Shown here piece after piece: positions 14,412 to 29,967 of a stretch of 64,000 nucleotides of DNA. The translations under genes and the position numbers were made by a program. Location of the stretch: the NCBI RefSeq assembly GCF_910589235.1, contig NC_060958.1, positions 3,596,725 through 3,660,724 of the forward strand. The letters are read 5' to 3'. Numbering within the stretch: position 1 is the first letter of the stretch; the number at the start of each line of letters is the position of its first letter. The notes below the pieces were generated by a model. It searched no databases, was not told the DNA's origin, and worked only from the letters and a program-made list of their open reading frames with translations. This DNA is from Vespa crabro (Eukaryota > Arthropoda > Insecta > Hymenoptera > Vespidae).

Positions 14412-15448
14412 ATTGTTGTTATTTATATTGGTATTTTTATTATTTTTATTGGTACTAATACTTTCCTTATTATTATTAATGTTAATATTACTATGCTCAT
14501 TATTATTATTGTTATTGATATTACTTTTATTATTGTTATTGTTATTATTGTTATTGTTATTATTGGTATTGTTGTTATTTTTATTGTTATTACTATAATT
14601 CTGTTGTAAATATTGTTATTATATATTTTGTTATTATTATTATTGTTATTATTATAATTTTCATTGTTATTACTGTTATTGCTATTATTCATATTGTTTT
14701 TAAAGTAAGTGTATTTATAGTTATTGTTATTATTATTATTGTTATAATTGTTATTGTTATTATTTTTAATGCTATTTCTTTATTGTTATTACTATTATTC
14801 TATTGTTAATATTATTATTATAATTTTCGTTATTATTATTATTGTTACTATTATTATTGTTACTATTATTACTGTTATAGCTATTATTCATATGGTTATT
14901 ATAATTATTGTTATTATTGATATTGTTATTATTGTTATTGATAATATTGTTATTATTTTTATTGTTGTTATTGTTATTGCTATTATTGTCATTGTTATTA
15001 ATGTTAATGTTAATATTATTCTTGTCATTACTTTTATTATTATTATTATTATTATTAATATTGTTATTTATATTGGTATTTTTATTATTTTTATTGGTAC
15101 TATTACTTTCCTTATTATTATTATTGCTAATACTACTATGCTTATTATTATTATAATTGTTATTGATATTACTGTTATTATTGTTATTGTTATTATTGTT
15201 TTTGTTATTGCTCTTATTATTGTTGTTATTGTTATTGTAGCTATTGTTGTGATTATTATTGTTATTATTGTTTTTGGATATTGTTACTATTATTATTGTT
15301 ATTATTGTTATTACGATTATTCTGTTGTTAATATTGTTATTATATATTTTGTTATTATTATTATTGTTATTTTTATTATTGTTGTTATTGTTATTGCTAT
15401 TATTGTCATTGTTATTAATGTTAATGTTAATATTGTTATTGTCATTAC

Positions 15449-15479
<31 letters not shown>

Positions 15480-16300
15480 GTTATTTATATTGGTATTTTT
15501 ATTATTTATATTGGTACTGTTACTTTCCTTATTATTGTTATTGCTAATATTACTATGCTTATTATTATTATTGTTATTGTTATTATTGTTTTTGTTATTG
15601 CTCTTATTATTGTTGTTATTGTTATTGTAGCTATTGTTGTGATTATTATTGTTATTATTGTTTTTGGATATTGTTACTATTGTTATTATTATTATTGTTA
15701 TTACTATTATTCTGTTGTTAATATTGTTATTATATATTTTGTTATTATTATTAATGTTATTTTTATTATAATTGTTATTGTTATTACTGTTATTGCTATT
15801 AATCATATTGTTATTATATTAAGTGTTTTTATAGTTATTGTTATTATTGTTATTGATATTATTATTATTGTTATATTTGTTATTGTTATAATTGTTAATG
15901 TTAATATTGTTATTGTAATTACTTTTATTGTTATTAATTATTGCTAATGTAACTACTGTTATCATTGTTCATGATATTATTGATTTTATTGTTATTGTTA
16001 TTATTGTTATTCATATTATTGTTATTATTGTTATTGATATTACTGTTATTATTGTTATTGTTAATATTGTTTTTCTTTTTGCTATTATTAATATTGTTAT
16101 AGTTATTGTTGCTTTTGTTGTTATTATTATTGGTATTATTGTTATTGGAAAGTGTTATTATTATTATTGTTATTATTGTTATTGTTGTTATTGTAATTAT
16201 TGCAAAGGTTATTATTGTTATTGTTATTATTGTGTTTGTTATTGCTATTATAATTATTGTTATTGTTATTGTTGCTATTGTTGTTATTATTATTGTTATT
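13900..16300 (+). repeat. A block, copy 3; pair of 18.77-21.16 kb
   Basis: AATCCTATTATA lies at 14001. The segment matches 18769-21163 at offset 4849, shifting to 4873 near the right end because the second copy has 24 extra bases near 20430. It includes two successive TACTTTCC ladders with TGTTGTGATTATT phrases near 15245 and 15640. Overlapping open frames of 399 codons (+, from 14748) and 344 codons (-, ending 14772) are composition artefacts: one is Ile/Val, the other poly-Asn. Confidence 0.83.
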
Positions 16301-17165
16301 ATTGTTATTGGATATTGTTATTATTATTATTGTTATTATTGTTATTGTTGCTATTGTTATTATTGTTATGGTTATTATTGTTATTGTTATTATTGGAATT
16401 GTTGTTATTTTTATTGTTATTACAATTATTCTATTGTTAATATTGTTATTATATATTTTGTTATTATTATTATTGTTATTTTTATTATAATTGTTATTGT
16501 TATTACTGTTATTGCTATTATTCATATTGTTATTATAGTAAGTGTTTTTATAGTTATTGTTATTACTGTTATTGATATTATTATTATTGTTATAATTGTT
16601 ATTGTTATAATTCTTAATGTTAATATTGTTATTGTTATTACATTTATTGTTATTAATTATTGTTAATGTAACTACTGTTATCATTGTTCTTGATATTATT
16701 GTTTTTATTGCTATTATTATTATTGTTATTCATATTATTGTTATTATTGTATTGATATACTGTCATTATTGTTATTGTTAATATTGTTTTTCTTATTGCT
16801 ATTATTATTATTGTTATAGTTATTGTTGCTCTTGTTGTTATTTTTATTGTTATTATTGTTATTGTTATTATTGTTTTTGTTATTGCTATTATAATTATTG
16901 TTATTGTTATTGTTGCTATTGTTGTTATTATTATTTTTATTATTGTTTTTGGATAATGTTATTATTATTATTGGCATTATTGTTATTGTTGTTATTGTTA
17001 TTATTTTTATGGTTATTGTTGTTATTGGTATTACTGGTATTCTTGTTATTTTTATTGTTATTACTATTATTCTATTGATAATATTGTTAATATGAATTTT
17101 GTTATTATTATTATTGTTATTATTATTATAATTATTATTCTTATTACTGTTATTGCTATTATTCA
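15810..17165 (+). repeat. Copy of the 3.34-4.69 kb segment
   Basis: This segment matches 3340-4690 at offset 12467 and 54620-55980 at offset 38810. Shared markers include ATTAAGTGTTTTTATAG, the TTGGAAAGTG phrase near 16146, GCAAAGG near 16202 and GTGTTTG near 16231. This copy alone has lost two bases near 16755 in the GATATACTGTC phrase, which shifts the triplet phase; its sisters read GATATTACTGTC. Confidence 0.82.
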
Positions 17166-17199
17166 TATTTTTTAAAAGTATGTGTTTTATTGTTATTGT

Positions 17200-17774
17200 T
17201 ATTATTGTTATTGTTTTTATTATTATTGTTATAATTGTTATTGTTATTATTGCTAATATTGTTTCTTTATTGTTTTTACTATTATTCTATTGTTAATATT
17301 GATATTATAATTCTTGTTATTATTATTATTGTTACTATTATTATTGTTACCATTATTACTGTGATTGCTATTATTCATATTGTTATTATAATTATTGTTA
17401 TTATTGTTATTGTTATTATTATTATTGATATTATTGATATAGTTATATTTGTTAATGTTAACATTGTTATTGTTATTACTATAATTGTTATTGATATTAT
17501 TGCTAATGTAACTACTGTTATTATTGTTCTTGATTTTATTGTATTTATTGTCATTTTTATTATTGTTATTTGTTATTGTTATTACTATTATCGTTATTGT
17601 TATTATCGTTTTTGTTTTTACTATTATTTCTATTATTCTTATTGTTGATATTTTTATTATTATTATTGCCATCATTGTTATTGCTGTTATTGTTATTATT
17701 GGTATTGTTATTATTGTTTTTGCTATTATTGTCATTGTTATTAATGTTAATGTTAATATTGTTATTGTTGTTAA

Positions 17775-17814
<40 letters not shown>

Positions 17815-18372
17815 GTTATTTATATTATTTTTTTTAATATTGTTATTGTTGCTGTTACTTTCCTTATTATTATTAATGTTATGATTTTTATCGATAATAT
17901 ATTTATTGTTAATATTATTATGCTTATCATTATTATTGTTATTGATATTACTGTTATTATTGTAATTGTTATTATTGTTTTTTTGTTGCTATTATTATTA
18001 TTGTTATTGTTATTGTTGCTATTGTTGTTATTATTATTGTTATTATTGTTATTGGATATTGTTACTATTATTATTGTTATTATTGTTATTGTTGCTATTG
18101 TTATTATTGTTATTGTTATTATTGTTATTGTTATTATTGCTATTGTTGTTATTTTTATTGTTATTACTATTGTTCTATTGTCATTGTAATTTTTGTTATT
18201 GTTATTATTATAAATATTTATTTTATTTTTTTTAATATTGTTATTGATCAGTTACTTTCCCTATTATTATTATTGTTATTGATATTACGGTTATTATTTT
18301 TATTGTTATTATTGTTATTGCTATTATTGTCATTGTTATTAATGTCAATGTTAATATTATTAATGTTATCAA

Positions 18373-18421
<49 letters not shown>

Positions 18422-18760
18422 GTTATTTATACTGGTATTTTTATTATAGTTATTGGTACTGTTTCTTTCCTTATTATTATTATTGTTATTGATATTACTG
18501 ATATTATTGTTATTGTTATTATAATTTTTGTTATTGCTCTTATTATTATTGTTATTGTTATTGTTCCTATTGTTCTTATTATTATTGTTATTATTATTAT
18601 TGTTATTGATATTACTGATATTATTGTTATTGTTATTATTGTTTTTGTTGATATTGTCATTGTTGTTATTTTGATATAATTGTTATTGTTATTATTGTTG
18701 TTGTTGGCATTGTTATTTTTGTTATGGCTATTATTTTATTATTGTTATTGTTATTATTGT
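17200..18760 (+). repeat. C/D-type hybrid segment
   Basis: 17.3-18.05 kb is a copy of the right part of the C block (25.0-25.76, 34.85-35.57 and 47.67-48.39 kb). 18.18-18.66 kb matches the start of the D block (36.8-37.15 and 49.63-49.98 kb), including the rare TTGATCAGTTAC phrase near 18247 and a long pure ATT run. The segment therefore joins pieces that lie apart in the right half of the window. No gene is present. Confidence 0.72.
18375..18421 (+). repeat. Pure (TTA)n run, 47 bp
   Basis: An uninterrupted TTA run flanked by ATCAATT on the left and GTTATTTATACTGG on the right. The orthologous runs in the D blocks are 56 bp (36999-37054) and 59 bp (49820-49878), so it varies in length by whole triplets between copies. 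Confidence 0.93.
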
Positions 18761-18768
18761 TATTGTTA

Positions 18769-19226
18769 ATATTATTATTGTTATAATTGTTATTCTTATT
18801 TGTTATTATTGTTATTGTTATTGTAATTGTTATTATTGAATTTGTTGATAATCCTATTATATTTATTATTGTTATTGTTAGTTTTGTTATTGTTATTATT
18901 GTTATTGTAAATTTTGTTATTGTTGTTATAATTATTGTTATTATTTTTATTATTGATATTATTATTGTTATTATTGTCATTGTTGTTATTTTTAATATTG
19001 TTATTATAACTATTATTATTCTTATTATTATAGTTGTCATTGTTATTATTATTGATATTATTATTATTGTTATTGCATTTATTGTTATTGATATTATTGA
19101 TATTTTAATTATTATTATTGTTATCATTGTTATTGCTGTTATTGTTATTATTGTTATTGTAATTATTGTTATTGCTATTATTGTCATTGTTATTAATGTT
19201 AATTTTAATAATGTTATTGTTATTAC

Positions 19227-19260
<34 letters not shown>

Positions 19261-20297
19261 ATTGTTGTTATTTATATTGGTATTTTTATTATTTTTATTG
19301 GTACTAATACTTTCCTTATTATTATTAATGTTAATATTACTATGCTCATTATTATTATTGTTATTGATATTACTTTTATTATTGTTATTGTTATTATTGT
19401 TATTGTTATTATTGGTATTGTTGTTATTTTTATTGTTATTACTATAATTCTGTTGTAAATATTGTTATTATATATTTTGTTATTATTATTATTGTTATTA
19501 TTATAATTTTCATTGTTATTACTGTTATTGCTATTATTCATATTGTTTTTAAAGTAAGTGTATTTATAGTTATTGTTATTATTATTATTGTTATAATTGT
19601 TATTGTTATTATTTTTAATGCTATTTCTTTATTGTTATTACTATTATTCTATTGTTAATATTATTATTATAATTTTCGTTATTATTATTATTGTTACTAT
19701 TATTATTGTTACTATTATTACTGTTATAGCTATTATTCATATTGTTATTATAATTATTGTTATTATTGATATTGTTATTATTGTTATTGATAATATTGTT
19801 ATTATTTTTATTGTTGTTATTGTTATTGCTATTATTGTCATTGTTATTAATGTTAATGTTAATATTATTATTGTCATTACTTTTATTATTATTATTATTA
19901 TTATTAATATTGTTATTTATATTGGTATTTTTATTATTTTTATTGGTACTATTACTTTCCTTATTATTATTATTGCTAATAGTACTATGCTTATTATTAT
20001 TATAATTGTTATTGATATTACTGTTATTATTGTTATTGTTATTATTGTTTTTGTTATTGCTCTTATTATTGTTGTTATTGTTATTGTAGCTATTGTTGTG
20101 ATTATTATTGTTATTATTGTTTTTGGATATTGTTACTATTATTATTGTTATTATTGTTATTACGATTATTCTGTTGTTAATATTGTTATTATATATTTTG
20201 TTATTATTATTATTGTTATTTTTATTATTGTTGTTATTGTTATTGCTATTATTGTCATTGTTATTAATGTTAATGTTAATATTGTTATTGTCATTAC

Positions 20298-20328
<31 letters not shown>

Positions 20329-21163
20329 GTTATTTATATTGGTATTTTTATTATTTATATTGGTACTGTTACTTTCCTTATTATTGTTATTGCTAATATT
20401 ACTATGCTTATTATTATTATTGTTATTGATATTACTGTTTTTATTGTTATTGTTATTATTGTTTTTGTTATTGCTCTTATTATTGTTGTTATTGTTATTG
20501 TAGCTATTGTTGTGATTATTATTGTTATTATTGTTTTTGGATATTGTTACTATTGTTATTATTATTATTGTTATTACTATTATTCTGTTGTTAATATTGT
20601 TATTATATATTTTGTTATTATTATTAATGTTATTTTTATTATAATTGTTATTGTTATTACTGTTATTGCTATTACTCATATTGTTATTATATTAAGTGTT
20701 TTTATAGTTATTGTTATTATTGTTATTGATATTATTATTATTGTTATATTTGTTATTGTTATAATTGTTAATGTTAATATTGTTATTGTAATTACTTTTA
20801 TTGTTATTAATTATTGCTAATGTAACTACTGTTATCATTGTTCATGATATTATTGATTTTATTGTTATTGTTATTATTGTTATTCATATTATTGTTATTA
20901 TTGTTATTGATATTACTGTTATTATTGTTATTGTTAATATTGTTTTTCTTTTTGCTATTATTAATATTGTTATAGTTATTGTTGCTTTTGTTGTTATTAT
21001 TATTGGTATTATTGTTATTGGAAAGTGTTATTATTATTATTGTTATTATTGTTATTGTTGTTATTGTAATTATTGCAAAGGTTATTATTGTTATTGTTAT
21101 TATTGTGTTTGTTATTGCTATTATAATTATTGTTATTGTTATTGTTGCTATTGTTGTTATTAT
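18769..21163 (+). repeat. A block, copy 4
   Basis: Second member of the pair with 13.9-16.3 kb. AATCCTATTATA is at 18850. At the left edge about 199 bp present in copy 3 (about 13.73-13.92 kb) are missing, roughly one monomer. At the right edge, near 21165, the sequence leaves the copy-3 path and passes through ATTTGTATT into a TGTAACTTTCC monomer that begins the B block. No gene is present. Confidence 0.82.
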
Positions 21164-24100
21164 TATTTGTATTATTGTTATTGTTACTGTAACTTTCCTT
21201 ATTATTATTATTGTTATTATTATTATCGATAATATGTTTATTGTTAATATTATTATGCTTATCATTATTATTGTTATTGATATTACTGTTATTATTGTTT
21301 TTGCTATTATTGTTTTTGTTATTGCTATTATTATTATTGTTATTGTTATTGTTGCTATTGTTGTTATTATTATTGTTATTATTATTATTGGATATTGGTA
21401 CTATTATTATTGTTATTATTGTTATTGTTGTTATTTTTATTATTTTTATGTTTATTATTGTTATTGTTATTATTGGTATTGTTGTTATTTTTATTGTTAT
21501 TACTATTATTCTATTGTTAATATTGTTATTATAATTTTTGTTATTATTATTATTGTTATTTTTATTATAATTGTTATTGTTATTACTGTTATTGCGATTA
21601 TTCATATTGATATTATAGTAAGTGTTTTTATAGTTATTGTTATTATTGTTATTGTTATTAGTATTATTGTTATAATTGTTCTTGTTATAATTGTTAATGT
21701 TAATATTGTTATTGTTATTACTTTTATTGTTATTAATTATTGTTAATTTAACTACTGTTATGATTGTTCTTTATATTATTGTTTTTATTGTTATTGTTAT
21801 TATTGTTATTCATATTATTGTTATTATTGTTATTGATATTACTGTTATTATTGTTATTGTTAATATTGTTTTTCTTATTGCTATTATTATTATTGTTATA
21901 GTTATTGTTGCTTTTGTTGTTATTATTATTGTTATTATTGTTATTGGAAATTATTATTATTATTGTTATAATTTTTATTGTTGTTATTGTAATTATTGCT
22001 AAGGTTATAATTGTTATTGTTATTATTTTTTTCGTTATTGCCATTATAATTATTGTTATTGTTATTGTTGCTATTGTTGTTATTTTTATTGTTATTACTA
22101 TAATTCTATTGTTATTGTATTTTTTGTTATTGTTATTATGTTTATTGTTATAATTGTTATAGATGTTATTGTTATATTCTTATTATTGTTATGGTTATTA
22201 TTGGTATTGTTATTATTGCTATTCATATTATTGTTATTATTGTTATTGATATTACTGTTATTCTTTTTATTGTTTATATTGTTTTTCTTATTGCTATTAT
22301 TATTATTGTCATTGGAAATTGTTATTATTATTGTTATTATTGTTATTGTTGTTATTGTAATTATTGCTAAGGTTATTATTTTTATTGTTATTATTGTTTT
22401 TGTTATTGCTATTATAATTATTGTTATTGTTATTGTTGCTATTGTTGTTATTATTATTGTTATTATTGTTATTGGATATTGTTATTATTATTATTGTTAT
22501 TATTGTTATTGTTGTTATTGTTATTATTGTTATGGTTATTATTGTTATTGATATTACTGGTATTCTTGTTATTTTTATTGTTATTACTATTATTCTATTG
22601 TTAATATTGTTATTATAAATTTTGTTATTATTATTATTGTTATTATTATTATAATTTTTATTGTTATTACTGTTATTGCTATTATTTATATTGTTTTTAA
22701 AGTAAGTGTATTTACAGTTATTTGTTATTATTGTTATTATTATTATTATTGTTATAATTGTTATTGTTATTATTGTTAATGTTGTTTTTTTATTGTTGTT
22801 ACTATTATTCTATTGTTAATATTGTTATTATAATTTATGTTATTATTATTATTGTTACTATTATTATTGTTACTATTATTACTGTGATTGCTATTATTCA
22901 TATTGTTATTATACTTATTGTTATTATTGTTATTGTTATTATTATTATTGATATTATTGATATAGTTATATTTGTTAATGTTAACATTGTTATTGTTATT
23001 ACTATAATTGTTATTGATATTATTGCTAATTTAACTACTGTTATTATTGTTCTTGATTTTATTATTTTTATTGTCATTTTTATTATTGTTATTTGTTATT
23101 GTTATTACTATTATCGATATTGTTATTATTGTTTTTGTTTTTATTATTATTTCTAGTATTCTTATTGTTGATATTTTTATTATTTTATTGTCATCATTGT
23201 TGTTTCTGTTATTGTTATTATTGTTCTTGTTATTATTGTTATTGCTATTATTGTCATTGTTATTAATGTTAATGTTAATATTGTTATTGTTGTTAATTTT
23301 ATTATTATTATAATTATTATTATTATTATTATTGTTATTTATATTATTTTGTTTAATATTGTTATTGTTACTGTTACTTTCCTTATTATTATTAATGTTA
23401 TGATTATTATCGATAATATGTTTATTGTTAATATTATTATGCTTATCATTATTATTGTTATTGATATTACTGTTATTATTGTTATTGTTATTATTGTTTT
23501 TGTTATTGCTATTATTATTATTGTTATTGTTATTGTTGCTATTGTTGTTATTCTTATTGTTATTATTGGTATTGGATATTGTTAATATTGTTATTGATAT
23601 TACTATCATTGTAATTGTTATTAATTTTATTGTTATTCTTGTCATTGTCTTTATTATTATTGCTAATATGTTTATTGTTATTATTGATATTAATGTTATT
23701 GCTATTATTGTTATAGTTATTGTTATTGCTATCACTTTTATTGTTCTTACTTTAATAGTTATTTGTTATAATTGTTATTGTTAATGTAATTGTTATTATT
23801 GAAATTGTTGATAATCCTATTATATTTATTATTGTTATTGTTAGTGTTGTTATTGTTATTATTGTTATTGTAAATTTTGGTATTGTTGTTATAGTTATTG
23901 TTATTATTTTTATTATTGATATTGTTATTGTTATTATTGTTATTGTTGTTATTTTTAATATTGTTGTTATAACTGTTATTATTCCTATTATTATTATTGT
24001 CATTGTTTTTGTTATTGATATTATTATTGTTGTTATTGCAATTGTTTTTATTGATATTATTGATATTTTAATTATTATTAATGTTATCATTGTTATTGCT

Positions 24101-24734
24101 GTCATTGTTATTATTGATATTGTTATTATTATTATTGCTATTATTTCATTGTTATTAATGTTAATTTTAATAATGTTATTGTTATTACTTTTATTATTAT
24201 TATTATTATTATTGTTATTGTTATTTATATTGGTATTTTTATTATTTTTATTGGTACTGTTACTTTCCTTATTATTATTATTATTAATATTAATACGTTT
24301 ATTATTATTATTGTTATTGATATTACTGATATTATTGTTATTGTTATTATTGTTTTTGATATTGCTCTTATTATTTTTGTTATTGTTATTGTTGCTATTG
24401 TCGTTATTATTATTGTCATTATTGTTATTGGATATTGTTATTATTATTATTGCAATTATTGTTAATGTTGTAATTGTTATTATTGTTATTGTTATTATTG
24501 CTATTGTTGTTATTTTTATTGTTATTACGATTATTCTATTGTTATTGTAATTTTTGTTATTGTTATTATTATAGTTATTTATTTTATTTTTTTTAATATT
24601 GTTATTGTTACAGTTACTTTCCTTATTAATATTATTGTTATTGATATTACTGTTATTATTTTTATTGTTATTATTGTTATTGCTATTATTGTCATTGTTA
24701 TTAATGTCAATGTTAATATTGTTATTGTTATCAC

Positions 24735-24771
<37 letters not shown>

Positions 24772-25485
24772 GTTATTTATATTGGTATTTTTATTATTGT
24801 TATTGATATTACTCATATTATTGTTATTCTTATTATAGTTTTTGTTATTGCTCTTATTATTATTGTTATTGTTATTGTTGCTATTGTTGTTATTATTATT
24901 GTTATTATTGTTATTGTATATTGTTATTATTGTTTTGGTTATTATTGTAATTGATATTACTGGCATTCTTGTTATTTTTATTGTTATTACTATTATTCTA
25001 TTGTTAATATTGTTATTATAATTTATGTTATTATTATTATTGTTACTATTATTATTGTTACTATTATTACTGTGATTGCTATTATTCATATTGTTATTAT
25101 ATTTATTGTTATTATTGTTATTGTTATTATTATTATTGATATTATTGATATAGTTATATTTGTTAATGTTAACATTGTTATTGTTATTACTATAATTGTT
25201 ATTGATATTATTGCTAATGTAACTACTGTTATTATTGTTCTTGATTTTATTGTATTTATTGTCATTTTTATTATTGTTATTTGTTATTGTTATTACTATT
25301 ATCGTTATTGTTATTATCGTTTATGTTCTTATTATTATTTCTATTATTCTTATTGTTGATATTTTTATTATTATTATTGTCATCATTGTTATTGCTGTTA
25401 TTGTTATTATTGTTATTGTTATTATTGTTTTTGCTATTATTGTCATTGTTATTAATGTTAATGTTAATATTGTTATTGTTGTTAA

Positions 25486-25528
<43 letters not shown>

Positions 25529-26575
25529 TTTATTTATATTATTTTTTTTAATATTGTTATTGTTACTGTTACTTTCCTTATTATTATTAATGTCATGAAT
25601 TTTATCGATACTATGTTTATTGTTAATATTATTATGCTTATCATTATTATTGTTATTGATATTACTGTTATTATTGTTATTGTTATTATTGTTTTTTTGT
25701 TGCTATTATTATTATTGTTATTGTTATTGTTGCTATTGTTGTTATTATTATTGTGATTATTGTTATTGGATATTGTTACTATTATTATTGTTATTATTGT
25801 TATTGTGATTACTTTTATTGTTATTAATTACTGTTAATGTAACTACTGTTATGATTGTTCTTGATATTATTGTTAGTATTGTTATTGCTATTATTGTTAT
25901 TCATATTATTGTTATTATTGTTATTGATATTACTGTTATTATTGTTATTGTTAATATTGTTTTTCTTATTGCTATTATTAATATTGTTATAGTTATTGTT
26001 GCTTTTGGTGTTATTATTATTGGTATTATTGTTATTGGAAATTGTTATTATTATTATTGTTATTATTGTTATTGTTGTTATTGTAATTATTGCTAAGGTT
26101 ATTATTGTTATTGTTATTATTGTTATTATAATTATTGTTATTGTTATTGTTACTATTGTTTGTTATTATTATTGTTATTATTGTTTTTGGATATCGTCAT
26201 TATTATTAATGTTCTTATTTTTATTGTTGCTATTGTTATTATTGTTATGGTTATTATTGTTATTGTTATTATTGCTATTCATATTATTGTTATTATTGTT
26301 ATTGATATTACTGTTATTATTGTTATTGTTATTATTGTTTTTGTTATAGCTATTTTTATTATTGTTATTATTGTTATTGTTGTTATTGTAATTATTGCTA
26401 AGTTTATTATTGTTATTGTTATTATTCTTTTTGTTATTGCTAATATAATTATTGTTATTGTTATTGTTGCTATTGTTGTTATTATAATTGTTATTATTGT
26501 TATTGGATATTGTTATTATTGGTATTGTTGCTATTGTTATTATTGTTATGGTTATTATTGTTATTGTTATTATTG
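20880..26575 (+). repeat. 5.7-kb unit, first tandem copy (end of A, B and C blocks)
   Basis: Landmarks in 20.88-23.75 kb return exactly 5696 bp later in 26.58-29.45 kb, so the two copies abut head to tail. The unit contains a B block (21.2-23.0 kb, with a CTAAGG phrase and a TTTTTTCG phrase near 22025) and a C block (23.0-26.6 kb, with AATCCTATTATA at 23813). The C part is repeated at 32.8-36.45 kb (offset 9812) and 45.6-49.3 kb (offset 22627-22633). A minus-strand open frame of 445 codons at 23752-25089 is poly-Asn and not a gene. Confidence 0.82.
25488..25528 (+). repeat. Pure (TTA)n run, 41 bp
   Basis: A pure TTA run between GTTAAT and a TTTTATTTATATT phrase. The sister copies measure 41 bp (35300-35340) and about 44 bp (48118-48161). 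Confidence 0.92.
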
Positions 26576-29500
26576 CTATTCATATTATTGTTATTATTGT
26601 TATTGATATTACTGTTAATATTGTTATTGTTAATATTGTTTTTCTTTTTGCTATTATTAATATTGTTATAGTTATTGTTGCTTTTGTTGTTATTATTATT
26701 GGTATTATTGTTATTGGAAAGTGTTATTATTATTATTGTTATTATTGTTATTGTTGTTATTGTAATTATTGCAAAGGTTATTATTGTTATTGTTATTATT
26801 GTGTTTGTTATTGCTATTATAATTATTGTTATTGTTATTGTTGCTATTGTTGTTATTATTATTTGTATTATTGTTATTGTTACTGTAACTTTCCTTATTA
26901 TTATTATTGTTATTATTATTATCGATAATATGTTTATTGTTAATATTATTATGCTTATCATTATTATTGTTATTGATATTACTGTTATTATTGCTTTTGC
27001 TATTATTGTTTTTGTTATTGCTATTATTATTATTGTTATTGTTATTGTTGCTATTGTTGTTATTATTATTGTTATTATTATTATTGGATATTGGTACTAT
27101 TATTATTGTTATTATTGTTATTGTTGTTATTTTTATTATTTTTATGTTTATTATTGTTATTGTTATTATTGGTATTGTTGTTATTTTTATTGTTATTACT
27201 ATTATTCTATTGTTAATATTGTTATTATAATTTTTGTTATTATTATTATTGTTATTTTTATTATAATTGTTATTGTTATTACTGTTATTGCGATTATTCA
27301 TATTGATATTATAGTAAGTGTTTTTATAGTTATTGTTATTATTGTTATTGTTATTAGTATTATTGTTATAATTGTTCTTGTTATAATTGTTAATGTTAAT
27401 ATTGTTATTGTTATTACTTTTATTGTTATTAATTATTGTTAATTTAACTACTGTTATGATTGTTCTTTATATTATTGTTTTTATTGTTATTGTTATTATT
27501 GTTATTCATATTATTGTTATTATTGTTATTGATATTACTGTTATTATTGTTATTGTTAATATTGTTTTTCTTATTGCTATTATTATTATTGTTATAGTTA
27601 TTGTTGCTTTTGTTGTTATTATTATTGTTATTATTGTTATTGGAAATTATTATTATTATTGTTATAATTTTTATTGTTGTTATTGTAATTATTGCTAAGG
27701 TTATAATTGTTATTGTTATTATTTTTTTCGTTATTGCCATTATAATTATTGTTATTGTTATTGTTGCTATTGTTGTTATTTTTATTGTTATTACTATAAT
27801 TCTATTGTTATTGTATTTTTTGTTATTGTTATTATGTTTATTGTTATAATTGTTATAGATGTTATTGTTATATTCTTATTATTGTTATGGTTATTATTGG
27901 TATTGTTATTATTGCTATTCATATTATTGTTATTATTGTTATTGATATTACTGTTATTCTTTTTATTGTTTATATTGTTTTTCTTATTGCTATTATTATT
28001 ATTGTCATTGGAAATTGTTATTATTATTGTTATTATTGTTATTGTTGTTATTGTAATTATTGCTAAGGTTATTATTTTTATTGTTATTATTGTTTTTGTT
28101 ATTGCTATTATAATTATTGTTATTGTTATTGTTGCTATTGTTGTTATTATTATTGTTATTATTGTTATTGGATATTGTTATTATTATTATTGTTATTATT
28201 GTTATTGTTGTTATTGTTATTATTGTTATGGTTATTATTGTTATTGATATTACTGGTATTCTTGTTATTTTTATTGTTATTACTATTATTCTATTGTTAA
28301 TATTGTTATTATAAATTTTGTTATTATTATTATTGTTATTATTATTATAATTTTTATTGTTATTACTGTTATTGCTATTATTTATATTGTTTTTAAAGTA
28401 AGTGTATTTACAGTTATTTGTTATTATTGTTATTATTATTATTATTGTTATAATTGTTATTGTTATTATTGTTAATGTTGTTTTTTTATTGTTGTTACTA
28501 TTATTCTATTGTTAATATTGTTATTATAATTTATGTTATTATTATTATTGTTACTATTATTATTGTTACTATTATTACTGTGATTGCTATTATTCATATT
28601 GTTATTATACTTATTGTTATTATTGTTATTGTTATTATTATTATTGATATTATTGATATAGTTATATTTGTTAATGTTAACATTGTTATTGTTATTACTA
28701 TAATTGTTATTGATATTATTGCTAATTTAACTACTGTTATTATTGTTCTTGATTTTATTATTTTTATTGTCATTTTTATTATTGTTATTTGTTATTGTTA
28801 TTACTATTATCGTTATTGTTATTATTGTTTTTGTTTTTATTATTATTTCTAGTATTCTTATTGTTGATATTTTTATTATTTTATTGTCATCATTGTTATT
28901 TCTGTTATTGTTATTATTGTTCTTGTTATTATTGTTATTGCTATTATTGTCATTGTTATTAATGTTAATGTTAATATTGTTATTGTTGTTAATTTTATTA
29001 TTATTATAATTATTATTATTATTATTATTGTTATTTATATTATTTTGTTTAATATTGTTATTGTTACTGTTACTTTCCTTATTATTAATAATGTTATTAT
29101 GATTATCGATAATATGTTTATTGTTAATATTATTATGCTTATCATTATTATTGTTATTGATATTACTGTTATTATTGTTATTGTTATTATTGTTTTTGTT
29201 ATTGCTATTATTATTATTGTTATTGTTATTGTTGCTATTGTTGTTATTCTTATTGTTATTATTGGTATTGGATATTGTTAATATTGTTATTAGTATTACT
29301 ATCATTGTAATTGTTATTAATTTTATTGTTATTCTTGTCATTGTCATTATTATTATTTCTAATATGTTTATTGTTATTATTGATATTAATGTTATTGCTA
29401 TTATTGTTATAGTTATTGTTATTGCTATTACTTTTATTGTTCTTACTTTGATAGTTATTTGTTATTATTGTTATTGTTATTATTATTAATGTTATAATTG

Positions 29501-29936
29501 TTATTGTTATTTGTTATAATTGTTATTGTTAATGTAATTGTTATTATTGAAATTGTTGATAATCCTATTACATTTATTATTGTTATTGTTAGTGTTGTTA
29601 TTGTTATTATTGTTATTGTAAATTTTGTTATTGTTGTTATAGTTATTGTTATTATTTTTATTATTGATATTGTTATTGTTATTATTGTCATTGTTGTTAT
29701 TTTTAATATTGTTATTATAACTAATATTATTCCTATTATTATTATTGTCATTGTTATTGTTATTGATATTATTATTGTTGTTATTGCAATTGTTTTTATT
29801 GATATTATTGATATTTTAATTATTATTAATGTTATCATTGTTATTGCTGTCATTGTTATTATTGATATTGTTATTATTATTATTGCTATTATTTCATTGT
29901 TATTAATGTTAATTTTAATAATGTTATTGTTATTAC

Positions 29937-29967
<31 letters not shown>

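Noticed and set aside
14748..15947. Overlapping + (399 codons) and - (344 codons) open frames, repeated at 19597, 41340, 53534 and 58870
   Set aside because: Both strands are open at once because the triplet repeat lacks stop codons in those phases. No start context, domain or unique sequence.
23752..25089. Minus-strand poly-Asn open frame of 445 codons, with near-copies at 33564-34901 and 46379-47719
   Set aside because: Poly-Asn follows directly from AAT/AAC triplets on the complement. Conservation among the three copies is explained by segmental duplication. Part of the frame turns into Ile/Thr repeat after a phase shift, which a real protein would not tolerate.
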